Shown one piece after another: positions 32,469 to 41,740 of a stretch of 64,000 bases of DNA. Each line of letters starts with the position of its first letter. The stretch's first letter is position 1. Position numbers and translations under genes: made by a program. The notes beneath the pieces were generated by a model. The model was not told where the DNA came from, ran no database searches, and saw nothing but the letters and a program-made list of their open reading frames with translations. Source of the DNA: Diplocloster hominis (GTDB taxonomy: Bacteria > Bacillota > Clostridia > Lachnospirales > Lachnospiraceae); the NCBI RefSeq assembly GCF_032380655.1, contig NZ_JAWDIY010000006.1, positions 161,717 to 225,716 of the forward strand, written 5' to 3'.

Positions 32469-34196
32469 ATGTTTGAAATTAAAGATGATTTTTATTTGGA
32501 CGATAATCGAATTAAAATTATATCAGGAGGTATGAATTATTTTCGGGTTCTGCCGGAGTATTGGCGTGACCGCCTTGAAAAATTAAAGGCATTGGGCTGC
32601 AATACACTGGAGACCTATATCCCCTGGAATCTTCATGAAAAACAGAAAGGGACCTTTGATTTCAGCGGAATGCTGGATATTGTCAAATATGTTAAACTGG
32701 CACAGGAGCTTGGCCTAATGGTAATTCTCAGGCCTTCTCCCTATATTTGCGGAGAATGGGAATTTGGCGGGCTTCCTTATTGGCTTTTGAAGGAAGACGG
32801 AATGAAATTAAGGTGTATGTATGAGCCGTACATCCAGCATGTCCGGGACTATTATAAGGTACTGTTTGAAGTGATAGCGCCCTTGCAGATTACCAGGGGC
32901 GGTCCGGTAATCCTCATGCAGGTGGAAAATGAATACGGATATTATGGGGATGATGCGGCCTATATGGAATGCATGAAAAATATGATGATAGAAAACGGCT
33001 GCGAAGTTCCGCTCGTAACATCAGATGGCCCATGGGGAGAGGCCTTTGATTACGGGAAAGCAGAAGGGGCCCTTCAGACGGGAAACTTTGGGTCTAAGGG
33101 GAAGGCCCAGTTTGAAGTCATGAAGAAAAAAATAGGAAATAAACCTTTGATGTGTATGGAGTTTTGGGTTGGCTGGTTTGATTTTTGGGGAGGGGAGCAT
33201 CATACCGGCGATCTGGACGGACATCTTAAGGATCTGGATGATCTCCTGTCAGAAGGACATATCAATATCTATATGTTTGAAGGCGGCACGAATTTTGGAT
33301 TCATGAATGGGGCAAATTATTACGATAATCTGGAACCGGATGTGACTTCATATGACTATGATGCGCTGCTGACTGAGGATGGCCGGATAACAACGAAATA
33401 TAAAGAGTACCAAAAGGTCATAGGTAAGCATATTGCTCTGCCGGAGGTCAGCTTAAGCTGCAAGATAGAAAGAAGGGCGTATGGAACCTTTGAGGTTACA
33501 AGAACCGCTGATTTATTCCGGAATCTTGACAACCTGTCTGCCCCTGTGGAAAATCTTTATCCGGTATGCATGGAAAAACTGAACCAGGGATATGGTTATA
33601 TTTTATATGAAAGTAATCTGCCGGAGTTAAAGAGTCTGGAAAAAGTACGTTTATGGAAAGCGAATGACAGAGCGAATATTTTTTTAGACGAAAAGCCGGT
33701 CCTCACACTTTATGACAGGGAACTTCTGGGCGGGCATGAGCTGGAGCATGCGGTGTGTTCCAATGGAAAACTGGATATTTTAATGGAAAATATGGGGCGT
33801 GTTAACTTTACGCCTATTATGGAAGAACAGAGAAAAGGCATAGATGGCGGGGTACAGTTAAATGACCGCCTGCATTTCGGATGGACGATCTATCCATTGC
33901 CTATGGAAGATTTGACAAATGTGGATTTTTCCGTTCCGGCAATAGCCGGCCTGCCTGGTTTTTATGAATTCCAATTTGAAATTGAGGACCCGGCGGATAC
34001 GTTTTTGGATACAGAAGGCTGGGGAAAAGGCGTTGTTTTTGTCAATAACTTCAATATCGGGAGGTTCTGGGAGATCGGGCCGCAAAAAAGGCTTTATGTG
34101 CCGGCCCCGCTTTTAAAAAAGGGGAAAAATACTTTGGTGGTATTTGAAACGGAAGGCAGAGTATCCGGCTCCATCCAATTCTATGATAAACCTTAA
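32469..34196 (+). CDS. Glycoside hydrolase family 35 beta-galactosidase
   Basis: 575 residues, intracellular (no signal peptide). The TIM-barrel catalytic part (1-320) has the acid/base Glu155 in QVENEYGYYG and the nucleophile Glu231 in MCMEFWVGWFD. The opening GMNYFRVLPEYWRDRL and ETYIPWNLHE are GH35 signatures. C-terminal galactose-binding-like beta domains follow (NNFNIGRFWEIGPQKRLYVP). It releases terminal beta-galactose from imported oligosaccharides. First gene of the galactan locus. AAAGGA lies 9 bases before the ATG. Confidence 0.93.
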   Translation: MFEIKDDFYLDDNRIKIISGGMNYFRVLPEYWRDRLEKLKALGCNTLETYIPWNLHEKQKGTFDFSGMLDIVKYVKLAQELGLMVILRPSPYICGEWEFGGLPYWLLKEDGMKLRCMYEPYIQHVRDYYKVLFEVIAPLQITRGGPVILMQVENEYGYYGDDAAYMECMKNMMIENGCEVPLVTSDGPWGEAFDYGKAEGALQTGNFGSKGKAQFEVMKKKIGNKPLMCMEFWVGWFDFWGGEHHTGDLDGHLKDLDDLLSEGHINIYMFEGGTNFGFMNGANYYDNLEPDVTSYDYDALLTEDGRITTKYKEYQKVIGKHIALPEVSLSCKIERRAYGTFEVTRTADLFRNLDNLSAPVENLYPVCMEKLNQGYGYILYESNLPELKSLEKVRLWKANDRANIFLDEKPVLTLYDRELLGGHELEHAVCSNGKLDILMENMGRVNFTPIMEEQRKGIDGGVQLNDRLHFGWTIYPLPMEDLTNVDFSVPAIAGLPGFYEFQFEIEDPADTFLDTEGWGKGVVFVNNFNIGRFWEIGPQKRLYVPAPLLKKGKNTLVVFETEGRVSGSIQFYDKP

Positions 34197-34278
34197 AGAT
34201 ACGAACACTACATAATTAAAACTACATATTAAAACAGGTTCTGAACCGGGACGTATGTTCCGGTCACAAGAACAAGAA

Positions 34279-34308
34279 AACGCCGGCAGTATAATCGCCG
34301 GCGTTTTC
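34279..34308. terminator. Bidirectional intrinsic terminator
   Basis: AACGCCGGC (34279-34287) pairs with GCCGGCGTT (34297-34305), flanked by AAAA and TTTC on either side. It lies between the converging GH35 and AraC genes and can end both. Confidence 0.88.
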
Positions 34309-34330
34309 TAATGGTATTACACACTAATAG

Positions 34331-35260
34331 TTACATATTCGCAACAGATTGCTTTAACAGTTTTTTGTATTGACTTGGAGTATAACCCATATTTTTTCGG
34401 AAAACGGTCGTGTAATAATTCACGCTGTTATACCCGACCAATCCTGCGATATCGGTTATCGAATAAGTCTTATCCCTCAAATATTCCTGACTTTTTAAAA
34501 GCCTGTAATTAGTCAGATACTCAAATGGTGTACAGGAAAAAACACGCTGAAATAGTCTGCTGCATTCGGACTTGCTGATACTGCCGCTTTTTGCGATATC
34601 ATATAGAGAAATATCATATTTATAATTTGAATGGATAAACGACAATATCCGATTGGTCAGATCCTCATCCTTGGAAGAAGCCTTTGGGCTGCAATAATGG
34701 GTATCCTGCACACAGCCATAAATATTGGACCAGATATTTATAAAATGCTTATGTATATCTAATTCATATCTAAGGGAAGGCCTGGATAACAATTGGATCG
34801 CGGCTTCAAGCTCCTCCATAATATTTTTTCCATAAGGCGTATCTTTGTTCAGGATCATGAATCCATTTGTTACCGCTTTTATAACAGCGAGATAATATTT
34901 ATGAAACAAGATGGATCTGTTGTCTCCATAAATGAGCTGCGGGCTGATAATAATCGTCCGATAGATCCCACACTGATCCCCATTTTTTTTAACCTGATGG
35001 AGTTTATTAGGAAATATAATATACCCTTCATTTTCGTGTACCGTGACAACATCCTTTTGCACCGTCAATTCAATGGAACCTTTTTGAACAATGGCAAACT
35101 CTAATTCAAGCTGCCAATGCCAATCCACAACATGATTGATACATTCATCGATGTTATCATAATAAAGTTCACAGGGAAATCCATATGTACCATAAGGAAA
35201 AACTGCCTGGTTGTTGGAAGTAACAGAAACATTTTTTTTGTTATTGCATTCATTTCGCAT
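34331..35260 (-). CDS. AraC-family transcriptional regulator
   Basis: 309 residues. N-terminal cupin-like sensor (about 1-150: HWQLELEFAIVQKGSIELTV). C-terminal double HTH of about 100 residues (YDISLYDIAKSGSISKSECSRLFQ and YSITDIAGLVGYNSVNYYTTVFRKNMGYTP). It likely activates the galactan genes. It starts 33 bases after the GH30 stop on the same strand, so both are probably one transcript. Ribosome binding site is weak (GGGTGA). Confidence 0.92.
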   Translation of the reverse strand: MRNECNNKKNVSVTSNNQAVFPYGTYGFPCELYYDNIDECINHVVDWHWQLELEFAIVQKGSIELTVQKDVVTVHENEGYIIFPNKLHQVKKNGDQCGIYRTIIISPQLIYGDNRSILFHKYYLAVIKAVTNGFMILNKDTPYGKNIMEELEAAIQLLSRPSLRYELDIHKHFINIWSNIYGCVQDTHYCSPKASSKDEDLTNRILSFIHSNYKYDISLYDIAKSGSISKSECSRLFQRVFSCTPFEYLTNYRLLKSQEYLRDKTYSITDIAGLVGYNSVNYYTTVFRKNMGYTPSQYKKLLKQSVANM

Positions 35261-35292
35261 AAAATCACCCGCTGTAACGATAACTTTTTGTA

Positions 35293-37191
35293 TTATTGGA
35301 CCGCTTCAAATTTCCACTGCTGGTTGTCATAAGCATGATAATCATATTGGTCAATGTTATTGCCATTCGTCATATCACCATTTTTTACGCCTATTGCCTT
35401 GTTGCTGTTTTTGTTAACGATGCTAAAATAGCCATTATTCAGGTCAATCACCTGCCAAAGCTGATTATTATCGCCATTCGGCTGCCATAACTTCAAGCTT
35501 GTACTGTTAGCAGTGGATGCACCAGGGACATCCAGCATTTTTGCCGCGTTGGCATTCGCTATGTAATATTCACCGTTATCATTGACGATGAATTTCCAAC
35601 CCTGGCTGACACTGTTGTTATCCGCATCCATAATAATAATATTCGCACTGTTATCAGGTGAAGAATTCTCTACATCGATCACTTTCGTATTATCACTTCT
35701 GTTTATAATTTTGTAAGTAGAATTTCTGTCAAAAACAGGTGCTGTATTAGCAGCAGCATTGCTGATTACATAAGTAGTAATAGATTTCGGGGCTGTGGTA
35801 ACCTGTAACGTATTGTTTTGAATGCTGATATCATCCAGCTGTGCCAGATCTTCAGTGAGGGAAGTCCGATATGCTTTCGCGCTGCTGCCTACCGTTGAAA
35901 ATTTGGATAAATCAACAGCATAACTGGTTTGGGAATCAGAATCATTAATGACAACCAGCGTCAGCTCGTTGGTGTTTTTGTTTAACGCGGCCAGCATATT
36001 AGAATCATTCGCACCGATGATCGTGGAATCCGGCCTGATAAACTTGGAATAATTAGCCATTCCATAGTATTGCTTTGTTATATCATAAGTCTCTTCCCCT
36101 TCGAAGCTTGCGTGGATAAAGCCCCAATTATTCACATTGAATTCTTCTTCAACAGCCTGCCAATATACCCAGGTCTCGACCTGCATTTCCCGAACATCAT
36201 CCCGGATTTTATGTGCCAGCTCTAAAGCGCTTTCAATCGCGTTATGGTCATGGTCCCCTACACCCAGACCGTATTCGGATTGGGATATCCGTTTGTCATT
36301 ACATAATGCGATGGTATTGAGATATAGACGTTCTGTTCCGTAATAGGAATGGGTATTGATTTTATCGATGCTGGATTTCGCAGCACTGTCATAGGAATTC
36401 CAGGATGATAACGTGGAGTTGAACTCAAATCCCTCCGGCCCGGCAAGCGTAACATTAGATAAGCCTTTCGCGTCAAAGGTCTCGGCTAACACTTTAAAGA
36501 AATCATTCTGTTCCTGCTGTGTATAATGACAACCCTCCTGCCTGTTGTTTATTTCCCACCAGGGTCCGTTCGGTTCATTAATCGGGGAAATAGAATCGAA
36601 GGTAATATTATATGTATCTTTGAATAACAGGTATACCTCCGCTAAATAATCGGCAAAGTCGTCATAATATTCAGGCTTTAAATTGCTGGCTCCATCCACA
36701 TTCCCGGCAGAGCAGCCGCTATAGGTCATCCAATGAGGCGGGGTTTTTGCGAAGCCTTCCACGATGTTGACACCACGTGCAATAGCTTCGTTTAATACAT
36801 AGCGCTGGGTTTCATCAGCAGTATAATCCCATACTCCAGGTTCAGGCTGATAACCTTCCAGGTTCGCGCCATTGCGCATATGGGTATGTGTCGGGTCATC
36901 GCCTCCGCCGATGTTATATCTTGCTACATTGAAGCCTAATCCGTCAGTTTCATCAAATATAAGGTCCAGAATTTCGCTTTGCTTTGTAGTATCCTGCCAT
37001 CCGCCGATGGCATTTCCCCACCAGGATAGAGAAGTTCCCCAGCCTTTAAAGGTTTGAAATTCAATCTCAGGACTAATCGTTACTGTGTTCTGTGCTGAAG
37101 CACCGGAACTGGCTGCCGCACTGGAAATCATGGTAGTGGTTAACAGTACAACCATAAGCAGGAAACAAAATCCTTTTTTCACATTATGCAC
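35293..37191 (-). CDS. Secreted GH30 glycoside hydrolase with ricin-type CBM13 (endo-beta-1,6-galactanase-like)
   Basis: 632 residues. Signal peptide to about residue 34 (KKGFCFLLMVVLLTTTM, ASA-Q cleavage). GH30 barrel with acid/base Glu206 in SPINEPNG and nucleophile Glu306 in SQSEYGLG. FQTFKGWGTSLSWWGNAIGG at the front and the long loop TPPHWMTYSG are typical of the endo-beta-1,6-galactanase branch. The last 140 residues are a ricin B-like module with QxW motifs (DNNQLWQVI, DNQQWKFEA). GTG start at 37191 with GGAGGG upstream. It would cut galactan side chains outside the cell, feeding the ABC transporter. Confidence 0.9.
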   Translation of the reverse strand: MHNVKKGFCFLLMVVLLTTTMISSAAASSGASAQNTVTISPEIEFQTFKGWGTSLSWWGNAIGGWQDTTKQSEILDLIFDETDGLGFNVARYNIGGGDDPTHTHMRNGANLEGYQPEPGVWDYTADETQRYVLNEAIARGVNIVEGFAKTPPHWMTYSGCSAGNVDGASNLKPEYYDDFADYLAEVYLLFKDTYNITFDSISPINEPNGPWWEINNRQEGCHYTQQEQNDFFKVLAETFDAKGLSNVTLAGPEGFEFNSTLSSWNSYDSAAKSSIDKINTHSYYGTERLYLNTIALCNDKRISQSEYGLGVGDHDHNAIESALELAHKIRDDVREMQVETWVYWQAVEEEFNVNNWGFIHASFEGEETYDITKQYYGMANYSKFIRPDSTIIGANDSNMLAALNKNTNELTLVVINDSDSQTSYAVDLSKFSTVGSSAKAYRTSLTEDLAQLDDISIQNNTLQVTTAPKSITTYVISNAAANTAPVFDRNSTYKIINRSDNTKVIDVENSSPDNSANIIIMDADNNSVSQGWKFIVNDNGEYYIANANAAKMLDVPGASTANSTSLKLWQPNGDNNQLWQVIDLNNGYFSIVNKNSNKAIGVKNGDMTNGNNIDQYDYHAYDNQQWKFEAVQ

Positions 37192-37240
37192 AATATTACC
37201 CTCCTTTTTATTAACATTACGTACATTTTGACAATCCATA

Positions 37241-37282
37241 TTGACACCTGGAAATTTCTATGCTACAATGTAAACGTTTACA
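37241..37282 (+). promoter_or_regulatory. Consensus promoter with perfect LacI operator
   Basis: TTGACA (37241-37246), 17-base spacer, TACAAT (37264-37269), then the perfect 14-bp palindrome TGTAAACGTTTACA (37269-37282) covering the start point. Binding there would block transcription of the transporter operon. The last gene but one of that operon encodes a LacI regulator (40557), the obvious candidate. Confidence 0.85.
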
Positions 37283-37322
37283 AATCCTGGTAAAATTATA
37301 CTATATAATGGAGGTCATGTCA

Positions 37323-38678
37323 ATGTCACGATTTAAGAAAATGAAAGTATTTATGATCGCGGCAGCAATGATGCTGGTGCTGTCGGCTTGTGGATCATCT
37401 TCAGATCAAACAAAAGAAACAAATGCTCCGGAGAGTAATACAGAGAACAAAGAGAGCAGTGCCAATACGGCGGAGGAGTCAGGCAGTGAAAAAGTGGAAT
37501 TAAGATTTTTGTTATGGGGGAACCAGGAGGAAATTGACAGAAAAACACAGTGGACCGAGGAATTCAATGCTTCCAATGATTCGATCCATGTGAACCTGGA
37601 AGCGATTCCGGAAGGTTTCCATGAAAAATTAACGGTACAGATTTCATCCGGGACCTTAGCCGATCTGGTACAGATTGCCGGGGATTTCGGTGGTGAATAC
37701 TTCAAAGACGGTATACTTGCCCCGCTGGATTCTTACATAGAAAAAGATGGGCTGCAGGACGCCTGGGTTGACAGCTTAATGACCGGATTGTCATATAATG
37801 GGAGTGTGTATGCAGCGCCCACGACCTTCTATTCCGGTTTTATTATCTATAACAAGACCATGTTCGAGGAGAACAATATCCCCCTTCCGACAAATGACTG
37901 GACAGAGGAAGAGTTCTTAGCAGCTGCGAAAGCTTTGACAAAAGGCGAGGGTGACGACAAGGTTTGGGGAGTCGATTTTTCATCCTGGTGGGCATATTCA
38001 CTGGCCAGAAACCTGTATGACGGCTACAAAGCCTGGGAATGGGAAACCGGAACCATGACGGCGGATACCCAAGGATTTAGAGACGGTGTTCAGTTTATCA
38101 CGGATTTATACCAAGTGCACAAAGTATCACCGACTCCGACCATGGCTGGTGATGTTGGCGGGACATTTGAAAATGGTAAATTTGCAATGACAATAGGGGC
38201 TTCCTGGGATATGGCAAGTTTCAACCAGGCAATCGGCGATAATTTCGAATGGGATATTGTAACATTTCCGACGAATTCCACCTATGGACAATGGAGGTCG
38301 CCGCTGTGGACAACCGCTATCGGTATGTCGGCAGATACGCCATATAAAGATGAGTGCTGGGAGTACATAAGCTATATGTCTGCTCAGGATAAGGTACAGG
38401 GGGAAATGGAAATCATTGGCCTGCCTGCTCTGAAATCGATCAGTGAGGACAGCGAATTTATCAACACGATACCCGAAGGCTGGAAACCGTTTAATAAATC
38501 CGTATTTTTCGATGCGCTTGATTACGCGGTAGACGGTGTGGTTCTCAATGAAATTCAGGATGAAATCATAAAATATGAATTGGAATTACTGTTTGCAGGG
38601 GAACAAGATATGGATACCACATTAGAAAATATCCAGACAAAGGGTCAATTAAAGTTAGACCGTATGAAAGAAGAATAA
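37323..38678 (+). CDS. Carbohydrate ABC transporter substrate-binding lipoprotein (family 1)
   Basis: 451 residues. Lipoprotein signal MSRFKKMKVFMIAAAMMLVLSACG with lipobox Cys near 23, a Ser/Glu-rich linker, then the SBP_bac_1 fold (LRFLLWGNQEEIDRKTQW, IYNKTMFEENNIPLPT). It captures oligosaccharides, presumably galactan fragments from the GH30 enzyme. ATG 37323 is 8 bases after GGAGG; ATG 37317 is too close. A perfect hairpin follows the stop, then the permeases. Confidence 0.92.
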   Translation: MSRFKKMKVFMIAAAMMLVLSACGSSSDQTKETNAPESNTENKESSANTAEESGSEKVELRFLLWGNQEEIDRKTQWTEEFNASNDSIHVNLEAIPEGFHEKLTVQISSGTLADLVQIAGDFGGEYFKDGILAPLDSYIEKDGLQDAWVDSLMTGLSYNGSVYAAPTTFYSGFIIYNKTMFEENNIPLPTNDWTEEEFLAAAKALTKGEGDDKVWGVDFSSWWAYSLARNLYDGYKAWEWETGTMTADTQGFRDGVQFITDLYQVHKVSPTPTMAGDVGGTFENGKFAMTIGASWDMASFNQAIGDNFEWDIVTFPTNSTYGQWRSPLWTTAIGMSADTPYKDECWEYISYMSAQDKVQGEMEIIGLPALKSISEDSEFINTIPEGWKPFNKSVFFDALDYAVDGVVLNEIQDEIIKYELELLFAGEQDMDTTLENIQTKGQLKLDRMKEE

Positions 38679-38704
38679 TCGGAATTAATTTTGTACGCCG
38701 GGAG

Positions 38705-38730
38705 GAAGCTGCAGCGATGGCTGCAGCTTC
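38705..38730 (+). terminator. Hairpin between binding protein and permeases
   Basis: GAAGCTGCAGC and GCTGCAGCTTC (perfect 11-bp stem, GATG loop). Only a weak T-stretch follows (GGCTTTTGTAATTT), so a leaky terminator or RNA-stabilising 3' structure is more likely than a full stop. Confidence 0.65.
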
Positions 38731-38804
38731 TGCCGAGGCTTTTGTAATTTATTAACTGAGTAGCCTTTCCAGGCTACACCATTAGGATACTGGGATGGAT
38801 AAGT

Positions 38805-39683
38805 ATGAAATCTAGAAGAAAAGAAGCAAAGTATTTTTATATGTTTATTTCTCCGTGGTTAGTGGGTTTTTTCCTATTGACTCTTATACCGCTGGTATAT
38901 TCTTTGTATCTGTCACTGACACAATATAATGGAAGCTCCGCGCCGAAATTTATCGGTCTGCGAAATTATGTTGACATTATATTCCACGACGATTTATTCA
39001 TAAAAGGTCTGACCAATTCTTTTCAATATGCAATCATAGCAGTGCCGACAAGTTTGACGCTGGCTTTAATCATAGCAATTTTACTTTCAAAAGAATCAAA
39101 AGTAAGTAATTTCTTTCAAATCGTTTTCTATTTTCCTTCCATAGCAGCAGGCGCGGCAGTATTTACGGTCGCAAAATTCCTGCTAAAGGGTGAAGGGGGA
39201 TTAATCAATTATATTTTATCGATTTTTGGAGTACAGGGGCCGTATTGGTTAACCGATTCGAAGTGGGCCATGATAGCGCTTGTACTGGTTAATCTGATCT
39301 TTTGCGGTTCCCAAATGCTGATCTTTTTAGCGGGTATCAAGCAGATACCGGTTTCCTATTATGAAGCTGCGAAAATCGATGGAGCAAGCAATACCAAGTG
39401 TTTCTTTAAGATTACATTTCCTTTAATTGCTAATGTGTTTGTATTTAATCTGGTAATGGGAATCATCAACGCTTTTCAGATCTTTGTACAGCCATTGATT
39501 ATGACAGGCGGGGGACCGTTTAAAAAAACTTATATGTATGGAATGTACATATATGACAGCGGCTTTAGTTTTGGCAGATTCGGATACGCCGCGGCCCTGG
39601 CCTGGATTATGTATTTAATCATATTGTTCATCAGTATGGTGGTTTTAAAATCGCTGCAAAAGCATATGAATTACGAAGATTAA
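38805..39683 (+). CDS. Carbohydrate ABC transporter permease, MalF/UgpA type
   Basis: 292 residues with six membrane segments. The EAA loop that contacts the ATPase reads YYEAAKIDGASNTKCFFKIT near residue 190. It forms the channel together with the next gene. No ATPase is encoded in the locus, so a shared MsmK-like ATPase from elsewhere is expected (established for this family in Firmicutes). Confidence 0.92.
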   Translation: MKSRRKEAKYFYMFISPWLVGFFLLTLIPLVYSLYLSLTQYNGSSAPKFIGLRNYVDIIFHDDLFIKGLTNSFQYAIIAVPTSLTLALIIAILLSKESKVSNFFQIVFYFPSIAAGAAVFTVAKFLLKGEGGLINYILSIFGVQGPYWLTDSKWAMIALVLVNLIFCGSQMLIFLAGIKQIPVSYYEAAKIDGASNTKCFFKITFPLIANVFVFNLVMGIINAFQIFVQPLIMTGGGPFKKTYMYGMYIYDSGFSFGRFGYAAALAWIMYLIILFISMVVLKSLQKHMNYED

Positions 39684-39704
39684 GAAGGGGGGAGTCAGGT
39701 ATTT

Positions 39705-40547
39705 ATGTTAAAAAAGAGTAGATTTGTAGCCTGGGTTATCGTATGTATCATATTGGGCACGATATTTTTACTGCCTTTCATCTGGATGTTGTCTACCTCT
39801 TTAATGAGTACGGAGCAGATAGTTAAATATCCGCCGGAATTAATTCCGTCACCGGTCACGCTTCGGTCTTTTGAATATATTTTTAAAAACAGTGATTTTT
39901 TTACATATTTTAAAAATAGTAGTATAATAACTTTGTTAAATATTTTCGGCACCTTAATCAGTACGACGCTGGTCGCTTACGGGTTTGCAAAATATGATGC
40001 CCGTCTGAAGGGCTTTTGGTTTGCGCTGTTGATGTCCACCATGATGGTGCCGTATTTTGTAACGATCATACCTTTATATAATATTTATGTGAAATTTAAA
40101 ATGATCAATACTTTTGTACCGCTGATCTTACCGAACATGCTGGCGGGAAGCGCTTTTAGTATCTTTTTGTTACATCAGTTCTTTAAAACATTTCCGAAAG
40201 AAATAGAGGAGGCTTCCAGGATCGATGGATGTAGCGAATTAAAGATTTTGTTCAAAATAGTGATTCCGAATTCAAAAGCAGTATTATTTGTGGTCGCAAT
40301 TTTTATGTTTGTATGGACGTGGAACGATTACTTTGGACCTGTCATATTTTTAAATGACCAATCTAAATATACATTGGCCGTGGGGTTGGTATTTTTAAAT
40401 TCATCCATCAGCGGATACAAAGATGCCCTTGATCAAGGTCCGGTAATGGCAATGTCATTGCTTACGGTATTGCCGATTATTATACTATACGTATGTTTCC
40501 AAAAATATTTTATTAAAGGTATAGTGAACAGTGGATTGAAAGGATAA
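39705..40547 (+). CDS. Carbohydrate ABC transporter permease, MalG/UgpE type
   Basis: 280 residues, six membrane segments. The EAA loop EIEEASRIDGCSELKILFKI lies near residue 170. Partner of the preceding permease, 21 bases downstream of it. The C terminus FQKYFIKGIVNSGLKG is the family ending. Confidence 0.92.
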   Translation: MLKKSRFVAWVIVCIILGTIFLLPFIWMLSTSLMSTEQIVKYPPELIPSPVTLRSFEYIFKNSDFFTYFKNSSIITLLNIFGTLISTTLVAYGFAKYDARLKGFWFALLMSTMMVPYFVTIIPLYNIYVKFKMINTFVPLILPNMLAGSAFSIFLLHQFFKTFPKEIEEASRIDGCSELKILFKIVIPNSKAVLFVVAIFMFVWTWNDYFGPVIFLNDQSKYTLAVGLVFLNSSISGYKDALDQGPVMAMSLLTVLPIIILYVCFQKYFIKGIVNSGLKG

Positions 40548-40556
40548 GATAGTTTA

Positions 40557-41573
40557 ATGAGTGAGAAGATAACAATTGTTGAAATAGCGAAGCTGGCGAA
40601 TGTTTCAACAGCTACGGTGTCCAGAATCATCAATAATACGGGAAAAGTGAATGATGACAAACGGAAAAAAGTCTTGGATTTGATTGAAAAATATGATTAT
40701 AAACCTAATCTGATTGCAAAAGCATTGCAGTCCAGTAAATCAAATACAGTAGGCTTTATTGTTCCGCACATTAACAGTCCCTATTATGCTCAACTATTTT
40801 ACGAGACAGAGCTTATCGCTCAAAAGCAGGGCTTTACACTGATGTTATGTAATTCAGAATCAGATAAACGCCTGGAGAGCAATATTCTCGATGCATTTAT
40901 ATCCGCGAATGTCCGCGCGATTGTATTTATGGGCGGACGTCTTGACGATGTGGAGAGCAGGAAAAAATATCTTTGTGAAATAGAAGAGGTGAATAAAAAG
41001 ATACCGGTTATCTCATGTGTTGATGTGCCGAATTTAGGCTGCATACAAATATATCAGGAGCAGAAAAAAAGCAGTAATCAACTATTAGAACACTTATCCG
41101 GCTTAGGATACAGGGATGTTGCGTTATTGGGCGGATATTCCAACGTCAGAACTACAATAAAGAGACGGGAAGAGATCATAGATAATGCTGAGAAGTATGG
41201 AGTAACCATACGCAGGGAAATAATCGAAAGTGATTACTCGGTAGAAGGCGGGAATATCGCGATGCAGGAAATGCTGAAATGCGATAAATTACCGCAGGCT
41301 ATCATATGCATCAATGATCTGGTTGCAACAGGGGTGCTGAGCGAGGCATACAAAAATAATATGAGTATTCCCAAAGATATCGCGATTGTGGGATACGATA
41401 ATCTCGATATATCACAGTTTATTTATCCGGGAATTACCACAATAGCATGTAATTATAAGGAATATTCCAAGGCGATCGTGGATGCAATACAGAATGTGGA
41501 TACGATGGATAACAATACGAAAATTGCAGTTCAAACAGACTTGATTGTCAGAGGTACAACACAATATAATTAG
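40557..41573 (+). CDS. LacI-family transcriptional regulator
   Basis: 338 residues. HTH at 6-26 (TIVEIAKLANVSTATVSRIIN) with hinge KPNLIAKALQSSKSN, then the sugar-sensing domain (VGFIVPHINSPYYAQLF; AIICINDLVATGVL; IAIVGYDNLDIS). It begins 9 bases after the permease stop, within the transporter operon, and is the likely ligand of the palindrome at 37269-37282, giving autoregulation. No clear strong ribosome binding site, only AAGATAG. Confidence 0.92.
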   Translation: MSEKITIVEIAKLANVSTATVSRIINNTGKVNDDKRKKVLDLIEKYDYKPNLIAKALQSSKSNTVGFIVPHINSPYYAQLFYETELIAQKQGFTLMLCNSESDKRLESNILDAFISANVRAIVFMGGRLDDVESRKKYLCEIEEVNKKIPVISCVDVPNLGCIQIYQEQKKSSNQLLEHLSGLGYRDVALLGGYSNVRTTIKRREEIIDNAEKYGVTIRREIIESDYSVEGGNIAMQEMLKCDKLPQAIICINDLVATGVLSEAYKNNMSIPKDIAIVGYDNLDISQFIYPGITTIACNYKEYSKAIVDAIQNVDTMDNNTKIAVQTDLIVRGTTQYN

Positions 41574-41740
41574 AAATGCGTAGAACGCATACCTGAATTA
41601 AGCCGCAGTAATATGCGGCATTGGAGGAAATGCGTAGAACGCATACCTGAATCAAGCCGCAGTAAATGCGGCACTGGAGGAAATGCGTAGAACGCATACC
41701 TGAATCAAGCCGCAGTAATATGCGGCACTGGAGGAAAAGT
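41573..41740 (+). promoter_or_regulatory. Three tandem hairpin-SD leader elements before GH35-like gene
   Basis: Units 41573-41626, 41627-41679 and 41680-41733 (53-54 bases). Each has hairpin 1 ATGCGT-AGA-ACGCAT, linker ACCTGAATYAA, hairpin 2 GCCGCA-GTAAA or GTAATA-TGCGGC, and YTGGAGGAAA. Only the third Shine-Dalgarno serves a start codon (41741). The first two abut the next unit. The upstream open frame over these units is a product of the repeat. Confidence 0.9.

Noticed and set aside
41666..41740. N-terminal extension MRHWRKCVERIPE of the GH35-like protein
   Set aside because: It reads through the tandem leader elements; the Shine-Dalgarno and ATG at 41741 are a better start.
41573..41740. 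CRISPR array
   Set aside because: Units are contiguous with no variable spacers, contain fixed hairpins and a Shine-Dalgarno, and no cas genes are present.
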